This document shows, in pieces, positions 1-7,048 of a DNA stretch of 64,000 nucleotides. The notes beneath the pieces are model-generated. The model searched no databases. It worked only from the letters and a program-made list of their open reading frames with translations, and was not told the DNA's origin. Position numbers and translations under genes: made by a program. Source of the DNA: Paraburkholderia nodosa (GTDB taxonomy: Bacteria; Pseudomonadota; Gammaproteobacteria; Burkholderiales; Burkholderiaceae); contig NZ_MCNV01000029.1 in NCBI RefSeq assembly GCF_001718195.1, positions 1 through 64,000 on the forward strand. Direction: 5' to 3'. Each line of letters opens with the position of its first letter. The stretch's first letter is position 1.

Positions 1-572
1 GCGCGCACGGCCGCGATCACGTCTTCGCCCGTGTCGTCGCGGCGCGCAAACACGTCGATCCAGTCAGCGAAGATGCTGCCCGTGCTGTAGTACTTCTCTC
101 CGTTCACCACCCAGCGTGCGCCATCACGTGACACGCGCGTGATCACGTCGCCGATCGCCACGCTGCCGACTTCGGTCCAGGCGTTTCCCACCAGTTCGCC
201 GTCGACAAATCGCCTGAACCAGACGTCGCGCGCCGGGCCTGGCTCCGCGTTGAGCCGGTCCTCGACGAACGCGAAGTGGCCGCGCAGTGCCTGCGGCAAA
301 TTCGAATCCGCCTCGGCCAGTTCGATCAGCAGCTGAATCAGTTGCGGCAGCGAAGCCCCCGCGCCACCATGCTCGACCGGCACGCGAACGGCGCCGAATC
401 CGGCGGCCTTGAGCCATTCGATCTGCTCATAGGGCAGGCTGCGATCGCGCTCACGCTCGAGCACGCCCTCTGCGATGCGGGCGAAAACGGGTCGAAAACG
501 TGAAGCGAGACGCTCGTAATCCGTACCGGGAGAAAGAACGGGAGCAAGTGCCACCGTGCTGGCGAGATTCAA
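1..572 (-). CDS. Acyl-CoA dehydrogenase-type flavoprotein, partial (SfnC/DszC-like)
   Basis: This is the N-terminal part of an acyl-CoA dehydrogenase-fold protein; the rest runs off the left edge of the window. About 190 residues are visible. They include the helical N-terminal domain (EHGGAGASLPQLIQLLIELA), then VGNAWTEVGSVAIGDV and a beta-domain stretch with WVVNGEKYYSTGS, which is typical of the family. The missing acid-CoA specificity signals and the wording of the helical part resemble the FMN-dependent monooxygenase branch (SfnC, DszC) used in sulfur scavenging, but a true dehydrogenase is not excluded. The start is uncertain: TTG at 572 and GTG at 554 are both in frame and neither has a strong ribosome binding site. 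No partner genes are visible. Confidence 0.75.
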   Translation of the reverse strand, partial: MNLASTVALAPVLSPGTDYERLASRFRPVFARIAEGVLERERDRSLPYEQIEWLKAAGFGAVRVPVEHGGAGASLPQLIQLLIELAEADSNLPQALRGHFAFVEDRLNAEPGPARDVWFRRFVDGELVGNAWTEVGSVAIGDVITRVSRDGARWVVNGEKYYSTGSIFADWIDVFARRDDTGEDVIAAVR

Positions 573-970
573 TGCGGTAATAGGGGCTCCAGGTACCGGC
601 TTGATGGGTGGCCCGTGTTCGGGCCTCGTTCCTTACCGATAAAGCAGAAGTCATGCCAATCGTTGGCCGGGGACCAGGTGTGCGCAGGTCGGGAAAACCG
701 CATGCGTGTTGCTGGTTCAGCAACAGCATGCAGCTGATTCACTGCTGGATTTGCAGCGATGCCTGAGCGATCTCGTGATGCCCGGACTGGTCACTGGCGT
801 CATCGCTGCCCGCCTGTTTCGCGACAGTGCGGCCAGCCGCCAGCTATGGACCAGAAATGTAAGCGCAAGCTTCCCACGACGGTATAATTGTTCCATTCGC
901 TTTTCCTTCCCCAATCATAGCTGACCCGCGCCTTCGCGGCGTGCGCACCCATCGCGTATGGGCGAAAGCG

Positions 971-1318
971 ATGAAACGACCTGCAGACATCTATCTTCGT
1001 TTCCTGCAACTGACTGAAGCCATTCGTGGCTTGCCCACGCTGCCAGCGCTTGATCCGCTTGAAGAGAAGATTCTCGAGTTCGTGGCTCGCGCGTCACAGA
1101 ACAAGGACCGGTTGTCGGTCCGGGACATGATTGGACACGGTGAACTGGGCTCTCCTGCGACACTTCACGGTCGCATCGCGTCCATGCGCGAGAAAGGATG
1201 GCTCACCCTCTCCGACACCGAGGACACCCGGCGCAAGCAGATCGAACTCACGCCTGCCGCGCTGCGCTACTTCGACAAGCTCGCCGAAGCGCTCTCGAAG
1301 GCAGCGAAGGGCACCTGA
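971..1318 (+). CDS. MarR-like winged-helix transcriptional regulator
   Basis: A 115-residue protein with a single winged-helix domain. Residues 35-100 give the helix-turn-helix (LSVRDMIGHGELGSPATLHGRIASMREKGW) followed by a wing (LTLSDTEDTRRKQIELTPAA). This layout is that of short MarR-type regulators, which bind palindromes near their own or neighbouring genes. The ATG at 971 is chosen because the sequence before it (GGCGAAAG) can serve as a ribosome binding site and because upstream in-frame residues look non-coding. It points away from the acyl-CoA dehydrogenase gene to its left; whether it controls that gene cannot be told from the sequence. The ligand is unknown. Confidence 0.7.
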   Translation: MKRPADIYLRFLQLTEAIRGLPTLPALDPLEEKILEFVARASQNKDRLSVRDMIGHGELGSPATLHGRIASMREKGWLTLSDTEDTRRKQIELTPAALRYFDKLAEALSKAAKGT

Positions 1319-1801
1319 GCCGGCGGCATACCCCGCGATCCCGAGCCCGCCAATAGAGGGCGTTCTGCCCGGATCGGCTAATCAAGGCAGTTGTCCCCGT
1401 TCAGCCGTGCTGCGTGATTGCGAGCGGCCTTCCCAATCGCACAGAAATCGTTCGCGATCCGAAGTAACTAAAAAAGAACCCACGGACCATATCGGGCAGT
1501 GGGTTCGCAAACACACGCCAAAAGCTCGGGTTTTCACAAACCGTCATAACTTTTGGAACAGTAAACATACCGGGTTTGCGAGGCCAAGGCAACCTGGCAG
1601 TGGCTTAAAACAACGCCCAGGGGAAGCTTAGTTCGGTATTTTTGCGCCTGTCACAAAAAGGGCCCCGCTACCGTCTCGAGGCTGCGGTGAGCCGCCAGCA
1701 AGTGCATCTGGTTTCGACAAAAGCAGGTTCCAGAACATCCAGACCCGATGTAACGCCTGCAGGAGCGCCCACCGCCGCGGACCAGACGTAGTTACGTCGC
1801 C
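1319..1801. other. Gene-free stretch containing a minus-strand terminator
   Basis: No convincing gene is seen. The stretch is less GC-rich than its surroundings and holds the strong minus-strand terminator at 1468-1506. Just before the terminator, on the minus strand, lies a second stem formed by CCAAAAG (near 1554) and CTTTTGG (near 1520). A small minus-strand RNA ending at the terminator is possible. Confidence 0.4.
1468..1506 (-). terminator. Rho-independent terminator, minus strand
   Basis: On the minus strand GAACCCAC (1506-1499) pairs with GTGGGTTC (1483-1476) across a 15-base loop and is followed directly by TTTTTTAG. This is a textbook intrinsic terminator. The nearest minus-strand gene upstream of it ends at 1802, about 300 bases away. 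Confidence 0.8.
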
Positions 1802-2203
1802 TCACGCCATGCAGAAAAGCGATGGCCGGATTTTCGCCGCGGCTTTGGCGCCGTTGGGCGGATCGTCAGTCAGGCGCCCATACAGGGCCTGCCAGTCGAC
1901 GGCAAGCAACGGGATCGTCCTGTCATTGCGGGACCAGTACGCGAGAAAGCGCGCCCAACCCTCGAGGAAAAAGCCCACGCCGGGACTGAGCAGGCACGGA
2001 GGTCTCGCCACAAGAGGCACCCGGGCCGCAGGAAATATCGAACAGAGCGTTTCATACGACGGCAGTGCGACAAAATCCGTTTCCTCGCGTTGCAGGGCGT
2101 CGCGAAACATCGGGTAGGACAGCAGCCATGAACTGACTGACGGACTGCCACCCTGACGCGAAGGCAGATTCAATTCCGGAAGGCCCGGGTGCAGCGTAGC
2201 CAT
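1802..2203 (-). CDS. Hypothetical protein, 133 residues
   Basis: I do not recognise this protein. It is 133 residues long, soluble, rich in proline and aromatic residues (FFLEGWARFLAYW near the middle), and ends in a basic tail. The ATG at 2203 is preferred over the one at 2215 because GGAG stands six bases before it. The upstream ATG lies inside a perfect palindrome (2212-2240) that overlaps the leader, so the gene is probably controlled at that site. The long open frame, good ribosome binding site and upstream operator-like sequence support a real gene; no function can be inferred. Confidence 0.5.
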   Translation of the reverse strand: MATLHPGLPELNLPSRQGGSPSVSSWLLSYPMFRDALQREETDFVALPSYETLCSIFPAARVPLVARPPCLLSPGVGFFLEGWARFLAYWSRNDRTIPLLAVDWQALYGRLTDDPPNGAKAAAKIRPSLFCMA

Positions 2204-2211
2204 GCTGATCT

Positions 2212-2240
2212 CCATTCGTTATAAAAATAATAACGAATGG
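2212..2240. promoter_or_regulatory. Palindrome over the leader of the 2203 gene
   Basis: CCATTCGTTAT at 2212-2222 is the exact reverse complement of 2230-2240, with a 7-base A/T spacer. It lies immediately upstream of the ribosome binding site of the minus-strand gene starting at 2203. An operator for an autoregulator, or an RNA hairpin in the leader, would both fit. Confidence 0.55.
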
Positions 2241-2515
2241 CTGCGCTGCGTGCAAGGGTCTGCCATGGGGATGAAGCGACGCGGCCCTGTCCGTCACACT
2301 TGATCAGGCGCCCGGGACGCGGGGAAGCGCCATACGGACATGCCAGGGCGCTTTGCTCCCACTGACATCAATGAGACTAAATTCCTGCACCGAGCAACTC
2401 GAATATGCGTCTCATATCTTTCCGAATCGTGGCGGGTGGGCCCGCAAACAGGAATGGCTTTTATTCAAGTATTGGCCGCGGGCATGCGATTGTTATCGAT
2501 GCCCGCCGAGGTGAT
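2241..2515. other. Gene-free stretch
   Basis: Nothing recognisable as a gene is seen between the palindrome and the H-NS 3' remnant. Small open frames here lack ribosome binding sites and family features. Confidence 0.4.
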
Positions 2516-2563
2516 CTATTTGTAAATCAGGAACCGGTCGCGATTCTTCGCGTCCTTGATCCA
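2516..2563 (-). pseudogene. 3' remnant of an H-NS gene, cut off by the IS element
   Basis: Read on the minus strand, these 48 bases encode WIKDAKNRDRFLIYK and a TAG stop. This is the C-terminal end of the Burkholderia-type H-NS DNA-binding domain. The intact paralogue at 13894-14190 has WIKDVRNRDRFLIHN at the same place. The matching 5' part of the gene is at 3955-4197, on the other side of the insertion sequence, and ends exactly one residue before this tryptophan. The two pieces were one gene before insertion. Confidence 0.85.
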
Positions 2564-2566
2564 TGC

Positions 2567-2579
2567 ATGGACGCCCCCA
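2567..2579. repeat. Subterminal inverted repeat of the IS, right end
   Basis: ATGGACGCCCCCA. It matches the inverse of 3938-3950 with one mismatch. Confidence 0.75.
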
Positions 2580-2836
2580 GTTTGCCAAGCGCTCAGTTTG
2601 TGACAGGTTATAGGTCAAGATTGCAGCCATGCATTCGGACTTCGCACGGCACTCGCCGGCGGTCCCTGATGGAATTTGCTGGTCAAGGTCTCATCAGTTT
2701 GGCGTGCTCTCGCGCACACTGGATCAATCAGATTTTCTTGACCACGGTCTTACCTATCTCGCCATCACATCTTGATAGCCTGTGCAATCGGCTGAAGTCT
2801 CCTGCTGTTCGTTACAATTTATAGGTGCATCGAAGT
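2580..2836 (-). ncRNA. Probable bridge RNA (seekRNA) locus of the IS1111-type element
   Basis: This is the non-coding 3' end of the element, where IS1111-group elements are known to encode the RNA that guides their recombinase. In plus-strand terms, 2695-2704 reads CAGTTTGGCG. The chromosomal side of the left junction at 3956-3964 reads AGTTTGGCG, and an intact H-NS gene would read CAGTTTGGCG there. About four bases away, 2680-2690 reads TGGTCAAGGTC, which closely resembles the inverse of the other half-site, GTCCTTGATCCA (2552-2563). Two adjacent guides, one in each orientation, are the expected layout of a target-binding loop. The RNA ends are not defined. Confidence 0.65.
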
Positions 2837-3868
2837 TTATGCCGCACTCGCGCTCGCCATGTAGTCACTTCGGAACTCGCGTGCATGAGTCAATAGTGCC
2901 CACACGACGCGCACGTTCTTGTTTGCGAGTGCTACCGCGGTAACATTCGCGTTGCGCCGCTGCAGCAAGTTATGCAACCAGCTCTCCTTATCTTCTTTCC
3001 GATTGGCCGCGTAGATGACTGAACGCGCTCCATGTATCAACAGCGTCCGCAAATAGGTGTCGCCTCGCTTGCTTATGCCCAGCAGCACATTCTTGCCGCC
3101 ACTGGAGTTCTGTCTGGGCACCAGACCCAGCCATGCAGCAAGCTGGCGCCCGTTTGCGAAGCTCTTGGCATCACCGATAGAGGCCACTAGCGCGCTCGCA
3201 GTAATCGGACCAATGCCCGGCACGCGCGCGAGCCTGCAGCTGACTTCGTTTTCGCGGTGCATCACCCGGATTTGCGCTTCCAGCTCACGGACCTGGCGGT
3301 CGAGTTCCTTCACGTGTTCCAGGAGACGCTCAATCAGCTGCCGAAAGGATCCTGTCAATTCGTTGGTCGCGTCTTCGAGCAAGCCGGGTACTCGCCCGGC
3401 GAGGTGTGTGATTCCTTGTGGGATAACAAGCCCAAACTCACTTAGCAGACCGCGTATCTGGTTAGCTTGTGCGGTGCGCGCCCGAACGAAACCTTGACGG
3501 ACGCGATGCAGCGACAGCACCGACTGCTGCTCAACGTTCTTGATCGGGACGAAGCGCATGTTCGGCCGCGCGACGGCCTCGCAGATAGCCTCGGCATCCG
3601 CGGCATCATTTTTGTTTGCCTTCACATACGGCTTCACGAACTGCGGCGCCATCAGGCGCACAGTATGTCCCATGCCCTGCAGCTTTCTAGCCCAGTAATG
3701 GGCGCTACCACATGCCTCCATTCCTATAAGACACGGCAGGTTGGCAAAGAACGCCGCCATCTGATCACGCTTTAGCACTTTCTTCAGCACGGCTCGACCG
3801 TGCTCATTCACGCCATGAATTGCAAAAACGGTTTTTGCCAAATCAATGCCAATCGTCGTAATCTTCAT
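2837..3868 (-). CDS. IS1111-type DEDD recombinase (transposase)
   Basis: A full-length 343-residue IS110-family recombinase. The N-terminal RuvC-like DEDD domain shows its acidic residues in TIGIDLAKTVF (residues 5-15), GMEACGSAHYWARKL (about 49-63) and NKNDAADAEAI (about 85-95). The C-terminal domain has RVPGIGPITASALVASIGD and the conserved serine region RQNSSGGKNVLLGISKRGD. These enzymes insert DNA with a guide RNA encoded in the element's own non-coding end; here that region lies just downstream (2580-2836). The gene is intact and the element may be active. The start ATG at 3868 lies about 85 bases from the left end. Confidence 0.95.
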   Translation of the reverse strand: MKITTIGIDLAKTVFAIHGVNEHGRAVLKKVLKRDQMAAFFANLPCLIGMEACGSAHYWARKLQGMGHTVRLMAPQFVKPYVKANKNDAADAEAICEAVARPNMRFVPIKNVEQQSVLSLHRVRQGFVRARTAQANQIRGLLSEFGLVIPQGITHLAGRVPGLLEDATNELTGSFRQLIERLLEHVKELDRQVRELEAQIRVMHRENEVSCRLARVPGIGPITASALVASIGDAKSFANGRQLAAWLGLVPRQNSSGGKNVLLGISKRGDTYLRTLLIHGARSVIYAANRKEDKESWLHNLLQRRNANVTAVALANKNVRVVWALLTHAREFRSDYMASASAA

Positions 3869-3937
3869 GTTGGGCGCCCTCCTCGATTAAGTGGTAGCTT
3901 CGACACTTCCACTTTGGCACACCGATGCCGTTTCGGG

Positions 3938-3950
3938 TGGGGGCGCCCAT
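3938..3950. repeat. Subterminal inverted repeat of the IS, left end
   Basis: TGGGGGCGCCCAT. Partner of 2567-2579. Confidence 0.75.
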
Positions 3951-3954
3951 TCCA

Positions 3955-4197
3955 TTAGTTTGGCGCGCGTCCCCGCCCGGACCAGGTAGCAGGATCGCGA
4001 TATTTCGCAGTCAGTGGACCGTGCGCGACCCTTGGTCTGCCGCGTCGGCTCCCGAAGATATCCCGCTCGGTATATCCGAACTCCACAACCTTTGCACGTA
4101 TATCGGCAAGCACCGTGTCGAACTCCTGCTGCCGCATAGCGGCCGCCTGACTCTTGAGTTCGTCAAGTTGTGCTTTCAGTTCCTTGTACGTTGCCAC
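3955..4197 (-). pseudogene. H-NS family protein, 5' part (C-terminus removed by IS insertion)
   Basis: The minus-strand frame begins at GTG 4197 with VATYKELKAQLDELKSQ, the coiled-coil oligomerisation part of H-NS. It continues through a linker (RRGRPR) and into the DNA-binding motif TWSGRGRAPN, where a stop created at the IS junction ends it after 80 residues. The last 15 residues of the domain (WIKDAKNRDRFLIYK) lie at 2516-2563. The protein made now would keep oligomerisation but lose the end of the DNA-binding domain, so it could be inert or dominant-negative over other H-NS copies. The GTG start is set by homology to the intact paralogue at 14190 and by GGGGGAAG just upstream. Confidence 0.85.
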
Positions 4198-4223
4198 GGA
4201 CTTCCCCCATGTGGAGTCCTCGC

Positions 4224-4241
4224 GGTCATGATAGTGACTTT
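4224..4241 (-). promoter_or_regulatory. Conserved upstream block of the split H-NS gene
   Basis: GGTCATGATAGTGACTTT is found here and again at 14220-14237, in the same position upstream of the paralogous intact H-NS gene; similarity continues for about 25 more bases. It is probably a shared promoter or operator, inherited with the gene duplication. Confidence 0.5.
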
Positions 4242-4564
4242 GTCACGGCATTGATCCGAATCGGGATGACCGATCGACGAGTCCGGCCTTGGGCCTGTGT
4301 CCGCGAATTCGCAAATCACGGGCAATATTCGGCGGCCGTTCCATGACGAACGTTCACACTCTTTTGCAGGGATGGACTGACGCGTGGCCAGTTCGTTCCA
4401 GCGCTTTTTACGAGGGTCGGCGGACACGACGGACCCTTGAAGCGGCGCATCATGCAGTTTTGAACACCGCGCACACCTTGTCGGCCACGCGAGCAATGAA
4501 CAGGACAAGGCGGCAAAGGCTGCGCATTGCGTTATCCTGAAGCGTCCGCCCAAAGGGAACACGC
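4242..4564. other. Gene-free stretch
   Basis: No gene is recognised. Frames on either strand lack family features. The leader of the 4565 gene is at its right end. Confidence 0.4.
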
Positions 4565-4870
4565 ATGAAGCTTTCGAAATTCCTGTTACTGATGGCAGTG
4601 CCGCTGTCCACCACCGCTTACGCGCAAGCCTCGCAGACGTTTCACTTCGGCGAAGGCCAGGACTCGCCGCAACGTGCTCGTACCACTTCTCCTCCGCCAC
4701 TGCCCGCAGCCCAGACTACGGAGCCGCTGCCCCAGGGTGAGCCGCATCCGCACACGAAACCGACGTTAGAGTCCCAACCAAAGGCGAAATCGAAGTCGAA
4801 GCACCGGCAGCACCATCGGCACCATCCAATCCACCCGTCACCGCTTCAGAATCCGTATTCACATCCTTGA
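4565..4870 (+). CDS. Small secreted protein, Pro/His/Lys-rich
   Basis: A 101-residue protein with a clear signal peptide: MKLSKFLLLMAVPLSTTAYAQA has a basic start, a hydrophobic core and an AYA-QA cleavage site near residue 21. The mature part has a short FHFGEGQD segment. It then becomes a low-complexity tail rich in proline, lysine and histidine (KSKSKHRQHHRHHPIHP), which suggests metal or polyanion binding in the periplasm. I do not recognise a family. It stands alone between non-coding stretches, with AAAGGGAAC before the ATG as a possible ribosome binding site. Confidence 0.6.
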   Translation: MKLSKFLLLMAVPLSTTAYAQASQTFHFGEGQDSPQRARTTSPPPLPAAQTTEPLPQGEPHPHTKPTLESQPKAKSKSKHRQHHRHHPIHPSPLQNPYSHP

Positions 4871-5290
4871 GCCGGGCAGCACGCAAATCGTGTGTCAGCC
4901 ATGCAGAGAATGATTGGACTATCTGGCATTCCTCGCCGGCTGTCGCACAATTAATTCGCTATACGAATTGATATGAGGTGACGACACTCAGTGACCAACG
5001 ATGAAGTTTCACCAGAGTCGACATTACAGCTCGAATGATTGCAATTTCAACGGCCGCCCAGACTGTTTTGCGTAATCTATTGAACGCGTCCGTAGTCCAG
5101 CCCGTACTCATATTCGGTGCACGGTAGCTGGCTAAGGATCCGACGCGACGCCATTGAAGGACAGTGCCTGTGGGATGCGCGAACAACCGGAATGACGGCA
5201 TCCACACACGGAACGCGCGGTGACGGGATGGCATACAGCACGGGGGTTGATCATACGTATTCCGGGCCAGTCGGAGCGCGACATGGCCCG
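4871..5290. other. Gene-free stretch
   Basis: I see no supported gene, repeat or RNA here. Short open frames on both strands lack start signals. Confidence 0.4.
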
Positions 5291-6340
5291 TCAGGCGGCA
5301 ATGCTTTCCTCAAATTCGAATAGCGCTCCCTCGTGAGCCTCGAGCATGGTGCGTATATCGGGCAGCGCACGGCGAACCATTGGGCGCGCAGACCTCGGGA
5401 GATTCGAGCAGGCGAGCTCGATATCGCCGCTTCTGTGCTCGCCGAGCATCGCGAGCATCACGCACGCCTGCTGGATATCTTTCTGCGACTTGACCAGCAT
5501 GTTGGTGCGCAAGCGTGAAACGAGGATCTTGTGGATCGCGAAGCGTGCGGGGTCCGGCACACGAACCGGCACCGCGCCGTGCCTTGAAAGCAGCGTGCCC
5601 ATGTGGGACTGGCCGAGCAGGTAGGCGAGATAAGGCATGCCGCTCGCATGCGCACCGAGCTCTGGAACAGCGACGGTCGGAAATGTGTTGTCCTTCGAAG
5701 GCACAAGCAGATCGACGTGAAAACGCGTCCGACCCGCCTGCTTGAACGACGTGGACGGATCGCCCCTGTTGAACCCCGGCACCGGCACGAAGTCGATTCC
5801 GGTTTCTTTCAGGATTTCGAGCAGGCCACCTGACGGCACACCCTGTAGCGCGAGCTGGCGGGCGCGCGCGATATCGATGTCCTCGGTCTCGTAGGCAAGC
5901 GCCTTGATGCCAAGGCTGTTGAGCAGAACCGCGTACGCGTGAGAGCCCACGAGCACCGCGCCGGCCTCGAAAAGTCCGTAATTGTGGAGGACCGCCATGG
6001 TCGCGTAGGTCTTGTTGTCGGCAATCTGGAAGCCGAGCTTCGCGAGCTCCCGAATGCGGCTGATGAGGTCTTTGGACTGCTCGATCTGTGCCATCACCGC
6101 AGCGACGCGCTCCTCGGCCGCCGGATCGCCCTTGGGTCCGCCAAGACTCTCCTGCTGCCGCTTGCCCTCCGCGTTCATGAACTGCCGATAGTAGTAGACA
6201 GCGTTCCCGCGATGGTGCTCGGTGATCGTGCCCGGCGCACCCACGAGAACCCGCCCCTGGCTGGCGGCCGCCTGCTCGACGTTCGCGTACTGGGAGCAAA
6301 ATGCCTGATCGTGTCGCTGGTAAAGAGGAAGTCCGTGCAT
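5291..6340 (-). CDS. GSU2403-type nucleotidyltransferase-fold protein
   Basis: A 349-residue protein related to the GSU2403 family of nucleotidyltransferase-fold proteins. After an N-terminal PLYQRHDQAFCSQYANV segment and a helical region comes the fold core: VLVGSHAYAVLLNSLGIKAL (about 140-160) with the Gly-Ser pair, then YETEDIDIARAR with the two acidic metal ligands. FHVDLLVPS supplies a third. The C-terminal half (RFAIHKILVSRLR) is typical of the family. Related folds include the AbiEii and MNT toxins, so a role in defence or toxin-antitoxin activity is possible but not shown. The start at 6340 has no Shine-Dalgarno sequence, so the message may be leaderless. Large palindromes lie directly upstream. 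No partner gene is adjacent. Confidence 0.75.
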   Translation of the reverse strand: MHGLPLYQRHDQAFCSQYANVEQAAASQGRVLVGAPGTITEHHRGNAVYYYRQFMNAEGKRQQESLGGPKGDPAAEERVAAVMAQIEQSKDLISRIRELAKLGFQIADNKTYATMAVLHNYGLFEAGAVLVGSHAYAVLLNSLGIKALAYETEDIDIARARQLALQGVPSGGLLEILKETGIDFVPVPGFNRGDPSTSFKQAGRTRFHVDLLVPSKDNTFPTVAVPELGAHASGMPYLAYLLGQSHMGTLLSRHGAVPVRVPDPARFAIHKILVSRLRTNMLVKSQKDIQQACVMLAMLGEHRSGDIELACSNLPRSARPMVRRALPDIRTMLEAHEGALFEFEESIAA

Positions 6341-6349
6341 GCCAGAAAA

Positions 6350-6378
6350 TTGCAGTAATTTTTTGGATTTTACTGCAA
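6350..6378. promoter_or_regulatory. Palindrome next to the nucleotidyltransferase start
   Basis: TTGCAGTAA (6350-6358) and TTACTGCAA (6370-6378) are inverted copies 11 bases apart, ten bases from the ATG at 6340. The same half-site recurs in the larger palindrome at 6392-6424. Confidence 0.6.
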
Positions 6379-6391
6379 AAGGCGAGTTCGT

Positions 6392-6424
6392 GATTGCAGT
6401 AATTTTATGAAAATTACTGCAATC
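6392..6424. promoter_or_regulatory. 33-base palindrome upstream of the nucleotidyltransferase gene
   Basis: GATTGCAGTAATTTT (6392-6406) is the exact inverse of 6410-6424, with a 3-base centre. With 6350-6378 this gives four copies of the half-site TTGCAGTAA within 75 bases, an arrangement expected of a cooperative operator. Confidence 0.65.
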
Positions 6425-6841
6425 AACTTGGAATTCCTCAGGCCACCAACCCCTCGCCTGTCCGATACCCCAGGCGAACGGTACAAGGTTACCCGGCGGT
6501 ACCGGGCGCATCGGTTAGGATTTGTTCGGGCCATGCCCGGTCCGCGACCTCATTGTCGGACTTCTCACCACGCACCGGCTGACGAATCGCCGACGTCTCG
6601 AATTCATGTTCCGGCGCATCGCTGGGCCAACGTCTGTGGCCCCGTCCGCGTGCTTTAGCACGCCGAGGGCCACCCAATGCCTGCGCGCGGGCATCGGGTC
6701 TCACCAGATGCAGGACTTCGAAGCCTGTTAGCCGATTGATGAAGAGAATGACGCAAACTTACGTTTTTCAAATTCCGGTTGCGGCAGTCGATCGCGCACG
6801 TCCATGCAGAACGTCGAGCCACGATTCTGGCTTTCTATCAA
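6425..6841. other. Gene-free stretch
   Basis: No supported gene is seen between the operator palindromes and the small zinc-ribbon-like gene. Open frames are short and GC-driven. Confidence 0.4.
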
Positions 6842-7048
6842 TCACCTTTTCCCGGTTTCCGACATGAGCTCGCCGCACGTCTTGCATGTATAAGAGGCGT
6901 ATCCGTGCGAGTCCCTGCCGTTGTTCACCAGTCCGGTCGTGCGAATCGAGTCCCACTGAGAAGAGTACGGTTCATCGTCATCGCACGCCACCTCTTCGCC
7001 GTCGTGTCCGTTGACGCACACGAAGTATCTACGTATCAACGTCGTCAT
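6842..7048 (-). CDS. Small Cys-containing protein, possible zinc ribbon
   Basis: A 68-residue protein. YFVCVNGHDGEEV near the start and YTCKTCGELMSETGKR at the end supply Cys/His and Cys-x-x-Cys ligands, so a small zinc-binding fold is likely. The start at 7048 has an excellent ribosome binding site (GGAGGG five bases before the ATG), which is the main reason to accept so short a gene. I do not recognise a named family. It stands alone. Confidence 0.55.
   Translation of the reverse strand: MTTLIRRYFVCVNGHDGEEVACDDDEPYSSQWDSIRTTGLVNNGRDSHGYASYTCKTCGELMSETGKR

Larger units (their letters stand above)
2564..3954 (-). mobile_element. IS1111-type (IS110 family) insertion sequence, about 1.39 kb
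   Basis: The element separates the two halves of an H-NS gene. It carries one transposase gene on the minus strand (2837-3868), a short 5' end of about 85 bases, and a long non-coding 3' end of about 270 bases. Subterminal inverted repeats are visible: TGGGGGCGCCCAT at 3938-3950 and ATGGACGCCCCCA at 2567-2579 match in 12 of 13 positions when inverted. Subterminal repeats and a long non-coding region after the transposase are features of the IS1111 group. No clear target duplication is seen. Exact ends are uncertain by one to four bases. Confidence 0.85.

Noticed and set aside
2405..2824. Plus-strand open frame of 139 codons across the IS end
   Set aside because: It crosses the H-NS remnant and the non-coding end of the IS, which explain the sequence better.
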